Source: an uncultured Eubacteriales bacterium (GTDB lineage Bacteria > Bacillota > Clostridia > Eubacteriales > Anaerofustaceae). From it: 5,432 bases of DNA. Where the stretch lies: positions 1 to 5,432 of the forward strand of contig CADBPP010000160.1 in NCBI GenBank assembly GCA_902796565.1, written 5' to 3'. How positions within the stretch are numbered: position 1 is the first letter of the stretch; every line of letters begins with the position of its first letter. Made by a program: the position numbers and the translations under genes. Under the pieces are notes generated by a model, which searched no databases, was not told the DNA's origin, and worked only from the letters and a program-made list of their open reading frames with translations. Positions 1 through 5,432 of this stretch are shown piece by piece.

Positions 1-1
1 C

Positions 2-283
2 GAGATAAAGGACAACAAGAAGCGCCGTATCGCCATGATCAAGATGCTCAACAGGGTGGAGACGGTCAGCATCTCCGAGCTGGGGGAGCTGGATACCCTG
101 GTATTAAGGCAGCTCAATACCTCCGAAAGGGTGGAGAGCATAAGAAATCTCCTGGAACTGCTGGAATCCGACCTGGACCTTCTTTACAGCACCACCACCA
201 ACAGGATGGTGACCTTCCTTACGATCCTGGGCCTTATGTTCGCGCTGATACAGGTGATAGTGGGGATTATCCCGCTGTTCTGA
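2..283 (+). CDS. C-terminal part of an unrecognised membrane-anchored protein (5' truncated by window edge)
   Basis: The frame is open from base 2, so the gene begins outside the window; 93 codons are visible before the TGA. The visible part starts basic (KDNKKRR), continues as a Leu/Glu-rich stretch of about 45 residues that looks helical and possibly coiled coil (SIRNLLELLESDLDLL), and ends with one hydrophobic segment over the last 22 or so residues (VTFLTILGLMFALIQVIVG), finishing in PLF. The layout of a soluble helical region followed by a C-terminal membrane helix faintly recalls CorA-like or RMD1-like tails. There is no GMN motif and no second helix, so I do not assign a family. Convergent with the acetyltransferase gene, with a shared terminator between them. 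The reading frame is well supported; the function is unknown. Confidence 0.75.
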   Translation, partial: EIKDNKKRRIAMIKMLNRVETVSISELGELDTLVLRQLNTSERVESIRNLLELLESDLDLLYSTTTNRMVTFLTILGLMFALIQVIVGIIPLF

Positions 284-311
284 AGTATTAGGGGACAGAT
301 CCTCCCATAAA

Positions 312-340
312 AAAAGCAGTCATCAAAAGTGACTGCTTTT
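312..340. terminator. bidirectional intrinsic terminator between convergent genes
   Basis: An 11-bp perfect stem (AAAAGCAGTCA at 312-322 pairs with TGACTGCTTTT at 330-340) encloses a 7-nt loop. On the minus strand the stem is followed by an unbroken run of seven T (complement of 310-316), which suits the end of the hydrolase-acetyltransferase operon. On the plus strand the TTTTGTT tract serves the left-edge gene, which stops 28 bases earlier. Confidence 0.88.
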
Positions 341-371
341 GTTATGATCCGCGCCTCTCCCGGATGGCGGC

Positions 372-842
372 TTAATTCCGCTCATCCCGGTCAAGGTAAC
401 ATATCATGTTCACGCAATCGGGCAGGCCGGGGTCTACGTATCCGGAATCACGAAAGCCGTGCTTTTCGTAGAGGCGTATCGCGGGGATGTCCTCCCTGTT
501 CACGCATACTTCTACATGGCCGAAACGGCCCTCGGCTCTAAGTTCGTCCAGTATCAGCCCCAGGGCCTCGGAGCCATAGCCCCTCCCCTGGAACCGCTCG
601 TCAATCATGAACTGCTGCAGGTCGTATCCCACCGGCTCGTCGGTGAAATCTCTTACCAGGGCCATGCCGACGATGACGCCGTCGTTTTCGATCAGAAAGA
701 CCCTGGCGCCGCAGTCCCGGTATACGTATCCTCTTGCTATGATGCCTATGGCAGGGGCGAGATAGCCCGACTGGTCATCCCTCACTCTGAGAGAGGCCGC
801 CTCCTGCCAGTTGTCTTCGTTCACATCGGTAAGTCTGATCAA
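372..842 (-). CDS. GNAT-family N-acetyltransferase (TTG start)
   Basis: A 156-residue protein of standard single-domain GNAT length, expected to move an acetyl group from acetyl-CoA to an amine in the cytoplasm. The acetyl-CoA pyrophosphate loop (motif A, Q-x-x-G-x-G) is QGRGYG at residues 85-90, preceded by strand 4 (LQQFMID, 75-81). Motif B follows as VCVNREDIPAIRLYEKHGF (112-130), with Tyr125 in the usual general-acid place. The run FMIDERFQGRGYG resembles polyamine acetyltransferases of the BltD/PaiA type, but substrate cannot be read from sequence. The start is TTG: no ATG is near, and GGAGG (849-853) lies 6 nt upstream. Only 12 nt separate it from the hydrolase stop, so the two genes are probably co-transcribed and translationally coupled. 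Family assignment is firm; substrate is open. Confidence 0.9.
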   Translation of the reverse strand: MIRLTDVNEDNWQEAASLRVRDDQSGYLAPAIGIIARGYVYRDCGARVFLIENDGVIVGMALVRDFTDEPVGYDLQQFMIDERFQGRGYGSEALGLILDELRAEGRFGHVEVCVNREDIPAIRLYEKHGFRDSGYVDPGLPDCVNMICYLDRDERN

Positions 843-848
843 TGCTTT

Positions 849-853
849 CCTCC
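849..853 (-). promoter_or_regulatory. ribosome binding site fixing the TTG start of the acetyltransferase
   Basis: GGAGG on the minus strand, 6 nt before the TTG and immediately after the upstream gene's TGA (855-857). A ribosome ending the hydrolase would sit on this site, which suits coupled re-initiation. Confidence 0.75.
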
Positions 854-854
854 G

Positions 855-1670
855 TCAGAGGCTGATGTCGGATCCCCACATAAGGGTCCTGAGGAATTCG
901 TGTATCAGTCTGTTGACTTCCTCAGGATTGTCGTCGTTGGCGTTGTGAGCTGCCCCTTTGATGATGTGCAGCGGATATCCCTCCTTTTCGTGCCACATCC
1001 TGTTGTAAGTCATGACCTTTCCGGTCCTGTCATGTTCTCCCACGGTGAGCCACACGGGGCAGCGGATATCGATATCCCCGATCTGGGGTATGAATCCCGC
1101 AAAGCCCGTATACAGGAGGGAACAGAGCTCTTTCTTTGTGTAGGAGGAAAGCATCCCGATCATGTTTTCCCTTGCCCGGGGAGTTACGGCGCACATGGCG
1201 GCCATGGACTTTCTTAAGATGCCGTCCGGGAACAGGTCGAACATCCACTTTGTCTGCCTCAGCCAGAAAAGGTCGCTCTTTGAATAGTACGACGGCCCGT
1301 AGGGGCAGGTGCCTATGGCGAAGATCCCCGCCACCATCTCTTGATACTTCCTGTAGAATGACTGGGCCACGAAGCCCCCGCCGGACTGTCCTATCAGTAC
1401 GGCTTTCTCCGCTCCCTCTTCTGAAAGGATAGTCTTCAGCTCCTGAGCGGCGTTGGGATAGGTAAAGTCCCTGTAGGGGCGGGACTTCCCGTGGGCCGGA
1501 GCGTCCCAGACGATGACGTCATACTTGCCTGAAAATTCCCCGACCTGCTTTTCGAAGAGGCGGTGATCCGCCGAGAGGCCGGGAAGAAATACCAGGGCAA
1601 AGGGGGACCCTGCCTTATCTGTCCAGTAAAATGTTTCGCCCCTTTCGGAACGTATGCTTTTTTCGATCAT
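855..1670 (-). CDS. alpha/beta hydrolase fold protein
   Basis: A 271-residue serine hydrolase of the alpha/beta fold; no signal peptide, so cytoplasmic. The catalytic triad is visible: nucleophile elbow G-Q-S-G-G (Ser96), acid in VGEHD (Asp214) and His242 in KGAAHNAN. The oxyanion-side loop is FLPGL (28-32), with PG where many relatives have HG, and the WDAPAHGKS stretch (55-63) is typical of the fold. The helical cap lies roughly at 120-195. Esterase, lactonase and C-C hydrolase activities are all possible; the substrate cannot be inferred. An in-frame ATG 12 codons upstream (1704-1706) was rejected because it overlaps the likely -10 box, while the ATG at 1668-1670 has AAGGAGG 8 nt before it. 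First gene of a two-gene unit with the GNAT gene, driven by the promoter near 1700. Confidence 0.92.
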   Translation of the reverse strand: MIEKSIRSERGETFYWTDKAGSPFALVFLPGLSADHRLFEKQVGEFSGKYDVIVWDAPAHGKSRPYRDFTYPNAAQELKTILSEEGAEKAVLIGQSGGGFVAQSFYRKYQEMVAGIFAIGTCPYGPSYYSKSDLFWLRQTKWMFDLFPDGILRKSMAAMCAVTPRARENMIGMLSSYTKKELCSLLYTGFAGFIPQIGDIDIRCPVWLTVGEHDRTGKVMTYNRMWHEKEGYPLHIIKGAAHNANDDNPEEVNRLIHEFLRTLMWGSDISL

Positions 1671-1678
1671 GGCGCTGC

Positions 1679-1685
1679 CCTCCTT
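1679..1685 (-). promoter_or_regulatory. strong ribosome binding site deciding the hydrolase start
   Basis: AAGGAGG on the minus strand, 8 nt from the ATG at 1668-1670. It rules for this start and against the longer frame beginning at 1706. Confidence 0.85.
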
Positions 1686-1696
1686 CAGCATAGTAC

Positions 1697-1705
1697 AGTA
1701 TAGCA
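1697..1705 (-). promoter_or_regulatory. extended -10 promoter for the hydrolase-acetyltransferase operon
   Basis: Minus strand reads TGCTATACT: an extended -10 (TGn) with TATACT, five of six matches to the sigma-A box. The -35 position at 17-bp spacing is poor (TTCCCG), as is usual for extended -10 promoters. Transcription would start near 1690, giving a leader of about 20 nt that just contains the ribosome site. It lies directly after the terminator of the upstream gene. Confidence 0.6.
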
Positions 1706-1730
1706 TATTTCATCTTTTCCGGGAAATATC

Positions 1731-1758
1731 AAAAGGCCCCGGGTCTTTCCCGGAGCCT
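1731..1758 (-). terminator. intrinsic terminator of URO-D-like gene B
   Basis: A 10-bp GC-rich stem with one mismatch (1734-1743 with 1749-1758), a 5-nt loop, and TTTTGATATTT following on the minus strand. It sits 16 nt past the tandem stop codons TGA-TAA of gene B and separates it from the hydrolase promoter. Confidence 0.8.
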
Positions 1759-1773
1759 GTAAAGAAAGCGTTA

Positions 1774-2844
1774 TCATCCCTCGTACTTTTCGCGGCTGTA
1801 GTAGTAGAGCTCCATGGTGCCGTCCCAGAGGATCTCGGGATCGCTGTTGGAGAAGCTCGATATCAGTCCTCCGCCTTCACCGTAGGTGTCCACCGTGTCG
1901 CGGATCGCTTTCATGGCCTCGTCACGGGTCCATGCGGGGTTAGGCCTTATGCCCACTTCCAGGGCCAGTTTGTCCCCGTACTTTTCCTTGTAGGCCTTGA
2001 AATCATTGGCCCTGGCCTGGATCTGCAGGGTGTTGACTCCCATGTCTATCATGTAGGGGAGGAAGCGCTCGATCTTGCCGCAGCTGTGGAGCTGCACCGT
2101 GATGCCGTGGCTGTGCATGTGATCGAAGATCTTCTTCGTGGGCTCAAAGACCATGGATTCCATCATTGCCGACGAGAAGAAGGAATCCCTCTCGCTTCCC
2201 CAGTCGTCGTGGTATGTCATGTAGTCGACGGGAAGATACTTGCATACCTTATCGATGATCTTTATCTCCCATTCCGCGAATGCGTCCAGGAAATCCCTTA
2301 CGGCTTCCGGCTCCGCCGCCATGTCCAGCATGGCTCCGGAATAGCCTCCCCTTATCGCCACCAGCCTTTCGGTACCGCCCTGGCCTATGTCGATCTGGGT
2401 GACCTTATCCGGGTCGCAGCCCTCCCACCACTTTTTCGAGAGGCCCTCGAAGTCGTAGTCGTCGGGATCAGGCCATACGACCTTCTTTTCCCACTCTGTG
2501 ATGTCATCGAGGAACATGGTGCCGGGCTTGAGCATGGGTCCGCCCACTTCGGGCACGAACATCCACTGTACCCCGAACCAGTCGGTGTACTCATAGCGCT
2601 CCTTTGCCCTCCAGTTCGCTTCCGGCATGCCGCATACATCCGCCAGCATGGCGAAGTTGAACTCCGTGTTGGAATTGGGGACCCATTTAGGGCCGCGGCA
2701 TTCCGCAGCCAGTTTGAAGTTCTCCCTGACGGGTATGGGGCAGTCGTTCACTATAGGCACGTTGAATCCTCCCGGTCTGAAAGGGGACTCCTTGTAGAAT
2801 GTTCTGATGGACGGGTCGCCGTAGGCGGGCCTTGTGTACTTCAT
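1774..2844 (-). CDS. URO-D-fold methyltransferase-like protein (protein B)
   Basis: A 356-residue protein of the uroporphyrinogen decarboxylase-like superfamily (COG0407 type), in the size range of MtaA, CmuA C-domain and O-demethylase methyltransferases. Seen directly: MTYHDDWGSERDSFFS (209-224), the barrel signature, then VQLHSCGKIERFLPYMIDMGV (250-270) with the H-x-C pair (His253, Cys255) that binds zinc in methylcobamide:thiol methyltransferases. No Cys occurs after residue 255, so the third Cys ligand of MtaA/MtbA is absent. HemE's N-terminal arginine-rich substrate motif is missing, so a heme role is unlikely. Inferred role: transfer of a methyl group between a substrate or cofactor and a corrinoid protein, in the cytoplasm. 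The start is the ATG 7 nt after GGGAGG, not the in-frame ATG inside that site. Own promoter and terminator; ends with tandem stops. Family is clear, reaction is not. Confidence 0.9.
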   Translation of the reverse strand: MKYTRPAYGDPSIRTFYKESPFRPGGFNVPIVNDCPIPVRENFKLAAECRGPKWVPNSNTEFNFAMLADVCGMPEANWRAKERYEYTDWFGVQWMFVPEVGGPMLKPGTMFLDDITEWEKKVVWPDPDDYDFEGLSKKWWEGCDPDKVTQIDIGQGGTERLVAIRGGYSGAMLDMAAEPEAVRDFLDAFAEWEIKIIDKVCKYLPVDYMTYHDDWGSERDSFFSSAMMESMVFEPTKKIFDHMHSHGITVQLHSCGKIERFLPYMIDMGVNTLQIQARANDFKAYKEKYGDKLALEVGIRPNPAWTRDEAMKAIRDTVDTYGEGGGLISSFSNSDPEILWDGTMELYYYSREKYEG

Positions 2845-2851
2845 TTTGTTT

Positions 2852-2857
2852 CCTCCC
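2852..2857 (-). promoter_or_regulatory. ribosome binding site deciding the start of URO-D-like gene B
   Basis: GGGAGG on the minus strand with 7 nt to the ATG at 2842-2844. The alternative ATG at 2857-2859 overlaps this site and has no ribosome site of its own. Confidence 0.85.
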
Positions 2858-2904
2858 ATATATCTTGAATGTTTAATTGAATAGATCAGCTCTTAACTGA
2901 TTTT

Positions 2905-2933
2905 AGTTTATCACGATTCGGCTCGGACTTCAA
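2905..2933 (-). promoter_or_regulatory. sigma-A-like promoter of URO-D-like gene B
   Basis: Minus strand shows TTGAAG (2928-2933), exactly 17 bp, then TAAACT (2905-2910), preceded by TGA as an extended -10. Each hexamer matches consensus at four of six. The start would be near 2898, leaving a leader of about 54 nt. A 5-bp inverted repeat, ATCAG/CTGAT (2885-2901), covers the predicted start and could be an operator or a small 5' hairpin. Confidence 0.5.
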
Positions 2934-2980
2934 CATCCTTATGCTTTCGGAAGAAGGAGAGTTCCATTGGAAGGGGAGGG

Positions 2981-3012
2981 AAAAAAACAGGGCCGCGCCT
3001 GAGGGCGCGGCC
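2981..3012 (-). terminator. strong intrinsic terminator of URO-D-like gene A
   Basis: A perfect 9-bp GC-only stem (GGCCGCGCC at 2991-2999 with 3004-3012), a 4-nt loop, and on the minus strand CTG followed by seven T (2981-2990). It sits 31 nt beyond the tandem TAA-TAA stops of gene A and uncouples A from gene B, which has its own promoter just downstream. Confidence 0.92.
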
Positions 3013-3043
3013 ACGGGAAAAGTTCTTCTGAAAGCTTTTCTTA

Positions 3044-4045
3044 TTACTTGGTAGCTATTCCGAAACGCTCCATGTTGTACTGATACACAGCGTCGAGGCA
3101 TGCCTGGGAAACTCCGGCATGGCAGCATCCGCCGAGGATGCAGGGCACGAAGTACTTCATACCGTTCTTCTCGCAGATGTACTTGACCTGGTTGTAGCAG
3201 ATGTCATATGACCAGTCGTCGACGTCGACTACGGTGTTGTCGATCTCGCCCATGAAGGTGATCTGCGGTACGTAGGTGTCAACGAGGTACTTGACGTTGT
3301 TGGTGCCCGCGGGGCCCTGCCATACGTCGATGCCCATCTTGATCATTCCGGGAACGAGGTTGGCAGCGTAGGAATCGCTGTGGTGCACGATCAGCTCTAC
3401 GCCGTGATCCTTGTAGTAGCCGTAGATCTGGGTGAATGCGGGAACGATGAACTCATCGAACATTTCCGGTGAAAGGAAGGAGTTGATGAGGCTGCCCCAG
3501 TCATCGTGATGCAGGATGCAGTCGGGCTTGACGTACTTGCAGACCTGCTCAGCGAATCTGAGCTCATAGTCCGTGATGTAGTCGATCATGTCATGCATCT
3601 CATCGGGATACTCATAGAATGCCTCGAGGCATCCCACCATACCCATCAGGTAGTGGCACTGCTCAAAGACGCCGGGGGTGACGGTCATGGTGGCGAAATA
3701 CTCATGACGGTCTACTGCGTCGGCTTCTCTCTTGGCGTCGAGCCAGTCATCCTCTGTGAAGTCGAGGGAAGGAGCATGTACGTAGTCCCTCCAGTTTTCC
3801 ATGTCTCTCTCATGAAGAACGATGTGCTCCTCATCATGGAAGGGGAAGGGTCCGGGAACGTTGTCCGGGAACAGGATGGTGACTCCCCAACCGTTCTTCA
3901 GGCCGGGCTGGCCCTTCGCGGGTCTCGGGAATCTCTTGGACTGGGGATTGCTGCGGATATTTCCGAAAGCTTCGTGTCCGTTCACGAAACGGTCAGGATT
4001 TCCGCCCTTGATCGTTTCGATCAGGTTCTGTCTTCTGGTAAGCAT
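3044..4045 (-). CDS. URO-D-fold methyltransferase-like protein (protein A)
   Basis: A 333-residue, presumably cytoplasmic member of the uroporphyrinogen decarboxylase-like superfamily and a divergent paralogue of protein B. Shared landmarks are VCKY (168-171), HHDDWGS (179-185) followed by SFLSPEMFDEFIVP (189-202), and the strand-loop IVHHSDSYAANLVPGMIKMGID (219-240). Where B has His-Ser-Cys-Gly, A has His222-Ser-Asp224-Ser, so the middle zinc Cys is replaced. Its C-terminus holds a Cys cluster, PCILGGCCHAG (301-311; Cys302, 307, 308), that B lacks. HSDG-type variants are known in the wider family, so this need not mean loss of function. Likely a methyltransferase acting with a corrinoid protein; substrate unknown. 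The start has AGGAGG (4053-4058) 7 nt upstream. Codon use is strongly biased (18 of 19 Ile are ATC, 17 of 18 Phe are TTC), unlike its neighbours, suggesting high expression. Confidence 0.9.
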   Translation of the reverse strand: MLTRRQNLIETIKGGNPDRFVNGHEAFGNIRSNPQSKRFPRPAKGQPGLKNGWGVTILFPDNVPGPFPFHDEEHIVLHERDMENWRDYVHAPSLDFTEDDWLDAKREADAVDRHEYFATMTVTPGVFEQCHYLMGMVGCLEAFYEYPDEMHDMIDYITDYELRFAEQVCKYVKPDCILHHDDWGSLINSFLSPEMFDEFIVPAFTQIYGYYKDHGVELIVHHSDSYAANLVPGMIKMGIDVWQGPAGTNNVKYLVDTYVPQITFMGEIDNTVVDVDDWSYDICYNQVKYICEKNGMKYFVPCILGGCCHAGVSQACLDAVYQYNMERFGIATK

Positions 4046-4052
4046 TTGTATA

Positions 4053-4058
4053 CCTCCT
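4053..4058 (-). promoter_or_regulatory. consensus ribosome binding site of URO-D-like gene A
   Basis: AGGAGG on the minus strand, 7 nt before the ATG at 4043-4045; the best-matched ribosome site among the complete genes here. Confidence 0.85.
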
Positions 4059-4104
4059 ACTTTTCATTTGATTGCATTTATTGTACTTATCGAATGTATG
4101 TAGA

Positions 4105-4133
4105 ATTATACACCAATTATTGCGATAAAGCAA
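4105..4133 (-). promoter_or_regulatory. sigma-A-like promoter of URO-D-like gene A
   Basis: Minus strand carries a perfect TATAAT (4105-4110), 17 bp from TTGCTT (4128-4133; three of six matches). Transcription would start near 4098 with a leader of about 53 nt. The surrounding 140 bases are much more AT-rich than the genes. A 6-bp inverted repeat TTATCG/CGATAA (4087-4092, 4123-4128) is centred exactly on the -10 box and may be an operator. Confidence 0.6.
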
Positions 4134-4209
4134 ATTTTACCTGATGTATATGAAATCGTACAGGATCATTTGATGTTTGAGGTGGTAATTTTATATTATT
4201 GCCACGTTT

Positions 4210-5432
4210 TCAGCCTTCCGCCCTTAAGGCTTCCCTCCTGTGGGCGGTGTGTATCCCTATGTGCCCGATACCGAGGATGAGGGAGGAGAGGATCATCACA
4301 GTATTGCCGGAATAGATCCCGAGAAGCGCCGCCGCTGTGACGGGAAGGCTCGCTCCCGCCACGGGAAAGCCCGCGTAGGAGGAGTAGAGATCCTTAAGGG
4401 TCCTTTTGCTTCTGAAGTAGCGGGCCCAGTAGCATTCATAGAGGATCATCAATATGAAGGCCGTGAGCCATATGATGATACGGAGATCGATGAAAAGCCC
4501 TTCGGGAAGCAGCTTCACCGCGGGATCCATAGCCGGGAAAATGAGAAGGCATACGGATACTGCGGCTTCACCGGTACGTTCCAGCGCGAGAAGAGCCCTG
4601 TTCTCGTTGCCTGATACCTTATCGTATCCTGCGGGCTGCCTGCCTCTTGCCCAGAGGATGTTCGGGACCATGAGCATCACCAGGAACAGAATGCCGGAAA
4701 AACAGATGCCGATCCTGAAGGGGTCTCTCTTCATGGCGAGGCTCGAGAGCTTCACGCTGGAGACGGCGGCTCCGTAGCGCTCCTTCAGGCCGTAAAACAT
4801 GACCTCCTGTGAAGCTGTGTCCGTGTGGTAGCTCCCGTAGATGCCCATGACCCTGCCGGGAGTACGGGAATAAGCATCTATGAAGTTTGATATCATATAT
4901 TTTTCCCTTGTCTCGGAGATGCCGTCAGGGGAGTATTCGCTGTAATACTCCTTTCCCTGCCGGATACATTCCTCGGCAAGACTGTATTCTTCGCTTTCCC
5001 CGAGGCCCGCTGACAGAAGATATTCGAGATACCTCTTTCCCGTGGTATCGTACTGGTGTCCCACGTCCGTACCGTGGAACACCGTATCCGGGCAGGTCTC
5101 CCTGATCGTAATGAGGAGGTTTCTGAAATCACTGTTTCCGGAAAGAGTCCCCGCTATGTCCTCAAAGAGCTCATCCAGTATTTCGTCGGAAGGTTCCTTC
5201 ATCCAGATGTTCAGAAACTCTCCCGTGTAATATGGCAGCTCCAGGAAAAGGTCCCTGCATCCGCCGGCGTAGCACTCCTGCCACAGCTTCAGTTCTATGT
5301 CGTAGTACGGCCTGTAGCCGTGGCTCTCTCCGTAGAGCATGATGAGGGTATCTTCGGAAGGATATATATCGCCTGTTCTGTCCAATGTTCCGAGGATGAT
5401 CCCGGATACCGTCACCGCGGCGACGATGAGGA
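4210..5432 (-). CDS. membrane protein with an extracytoplasmic GESH/GSYH (EreA/ChaN/TIKI-like) domain, 5' truncated by window edge
   Basis: The frame stays open to the right edge, so the true start lies outside; the GTG at 5413-5415 has no ribosome site and sits inside a hydrophobic stretch. Numbering from that codon, an N-terminal membrane segment (before about residue 12) is followed by a domain of about 210 residues with LYGESHG (27-33), LFLELPYY (56-63), HGTDVGHQYD (114-123) and IYGSYHT (192-198). Paired G-E-x-H and G-x-x-H motifs with an intervening E are the hallmark of the erythromycin esterase/ChaN/TIKI-TraB metal-dependent fold. About five more membrane segments follow (approx. 234-253, 281-297, 311-329, 349-366, 371-388). 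Basic loops at 256-280, 331-341 and 390-398 place the domain outside the cell by the positive-inside rule. The substrate is unknown. No clear terminator follows it before gene A, 164 bases on. Confidence 0.72.
   Translation of the reverse strand, partial: LIVAAVTVSGIILGTLDRTGDIYPSEDTLIMLYGESHGYRPYYDIELKLWQECYAGGCRDLFLELPYYTGEFLNIWMKEPSDEILDELFEDIAGTLSGNSDFRNLLITIRETCPDTVFHGTDVGHQYDTTGKRYLEYLLSAGLGESEEYSLAEECIRQGKEYYSEYSPDGISETREKYMISNFIDAYSRTPGRVMGIYGSYHTDTASQEVMFYGLKERYGAAVSSVKLSSLAMKRDPFRIGICFSGILFLVMLMVPNILWARGRQPAGYDKVSGNENRALLALERTGEAAVSVCLLIFPAMDPAVKLLPEGLFIDLRIIIWLTAFILMILYECYWARYFRSKRTLKDLYSSYAGFPVAGASLPVTAAALLGIYSGNTVMILSSLILGIGHIGIHTAHRREALRAEG

Noticed and set aside
2..283. CorA-type ion channel for the left-edge gene
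   Set aside because: Only one C-terminal hydrophobic helix and no GMN motif are visible; the resemblance is too weak to name.
459..1217. 252-codon open frame on the plus strand
   Set aside because: Antisense to the GNAT and hydrolase genes, both of which carry full catalytic motifs; it has no plausible ribosome site or recognisable domain.
1671..1706. Longer hydrolase start at the ATG of 1704-1706
   Set aside because: It overlaps the extended -10 promoter and has no ribosome site, while the start at 1670 has AAGGAGG at 8 nt.
1654..2868. 404-codon open frame on the plus strand
   Set aside because: It lies antisense to URO-D-like gene B and the start region of the hydrolase. It crosses a terminator and two promoters, shows no family motif, and is explained by the GC-biased codons of the true genes.
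2886..3128. 80-codon open frame on the minus strand between the URO-D-like genes
   Set aside because: It overlaps the end of gene A in another frame and runs through its terminator and the promoter of B; no ribosome site.
1774..4045. Heme-pathway uroporphyrinogen decarboxylase (HemE) for either URO-D-like protein
   Set aside because: Both lack the conserved N-terminal arginine-containing substrate motif of HemE and carry the HDDWGS and HS(C/D) features of methyltransferase-like relatives; no heme genes nearby.
3506..4144. 212-codon open frame on the plus strand
   Set aside because: Antisense to gene A and running into its promoter region; shadow of the strongly biased codons of A.
4182..4205. 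Hairpin GTGGTAAT/ATTGCCAC as terminator of the membrane GESH gene
   Set aside because: On the minus strand the stem contains a C-A mismatch, is AT-rich, and is not followed by a T-run; it also starts only a few bases past the stop codon.

Overview
The window looks like chromosomal DNA of an anaerobic low-to-mid GC Firmicute (class Clostridia most likely). This rests on strong AGGAGG-type ribosome sites before every complete gene, intrinsic terminators with T-runs, sigma-A-like promoters, and two uroporphyrinogen-decarboxylase-fold (URO-D) methyltransferase-like proteins of the kind common in acetogens and gut Clostridia. The assignment is an inference; no rRNA, tRNA or taxonomic marker is present. 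No mobile element, CRISPR array or phage gene was seen.

Layout. At the left edge is the tail of a rightward gene (2-283) for an unrecognised protein with a coiled-coil-like segment and a C-terminal membrane helix. It ends at a two-way terminator (312-340). Everything else lies on the minus strand. Read in the direction of transcription (right to left), it starts with an edge-truncated membrane protein (4210-5432) carrying a GESH...GSYH domain that resembles the EreA/ChaN/TIKI group. Next come URO-D-like protein A (3044-4045), with its own promoter and a strong terminator, and URO-D-like protein B (1774-2844), again with its own promoter and terminator. Last is a probable two-gene operon: an alpha/beta hydrolase (855-1670) and a GNAT acetyltransferase (372-842, TTG start).

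How the genes may work together. The two URO-D-like proteins are divergent paralogues that share the HDDWGS signature. They are best read as methyl-transferring enzymes of the MtaA/CmuA/O-demethylase type, not as heme-pathway HemE. Their candidate metal-ligand residues differ in a complementary way: B has HSCG but no later Cys; A has HSDS but a Cys-rich C-terminus. A also has very biased codon use (18 of 19 Ile codons are ATC), a consensus -10 box and a strong terminator, so it may be abundant. No corrinoid-binding protein, activator or transporter lies in the window, so substrate and partners are unknown. The hydrolase/GNAT pair looks like a separate small-molecule modification or detoxification unit; its link to the methyltransferases is only proximity.

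Nothing here is a clear new defence or mobile system. The most notable items are the URO-D pair and the membrane-tethered GESH protein.
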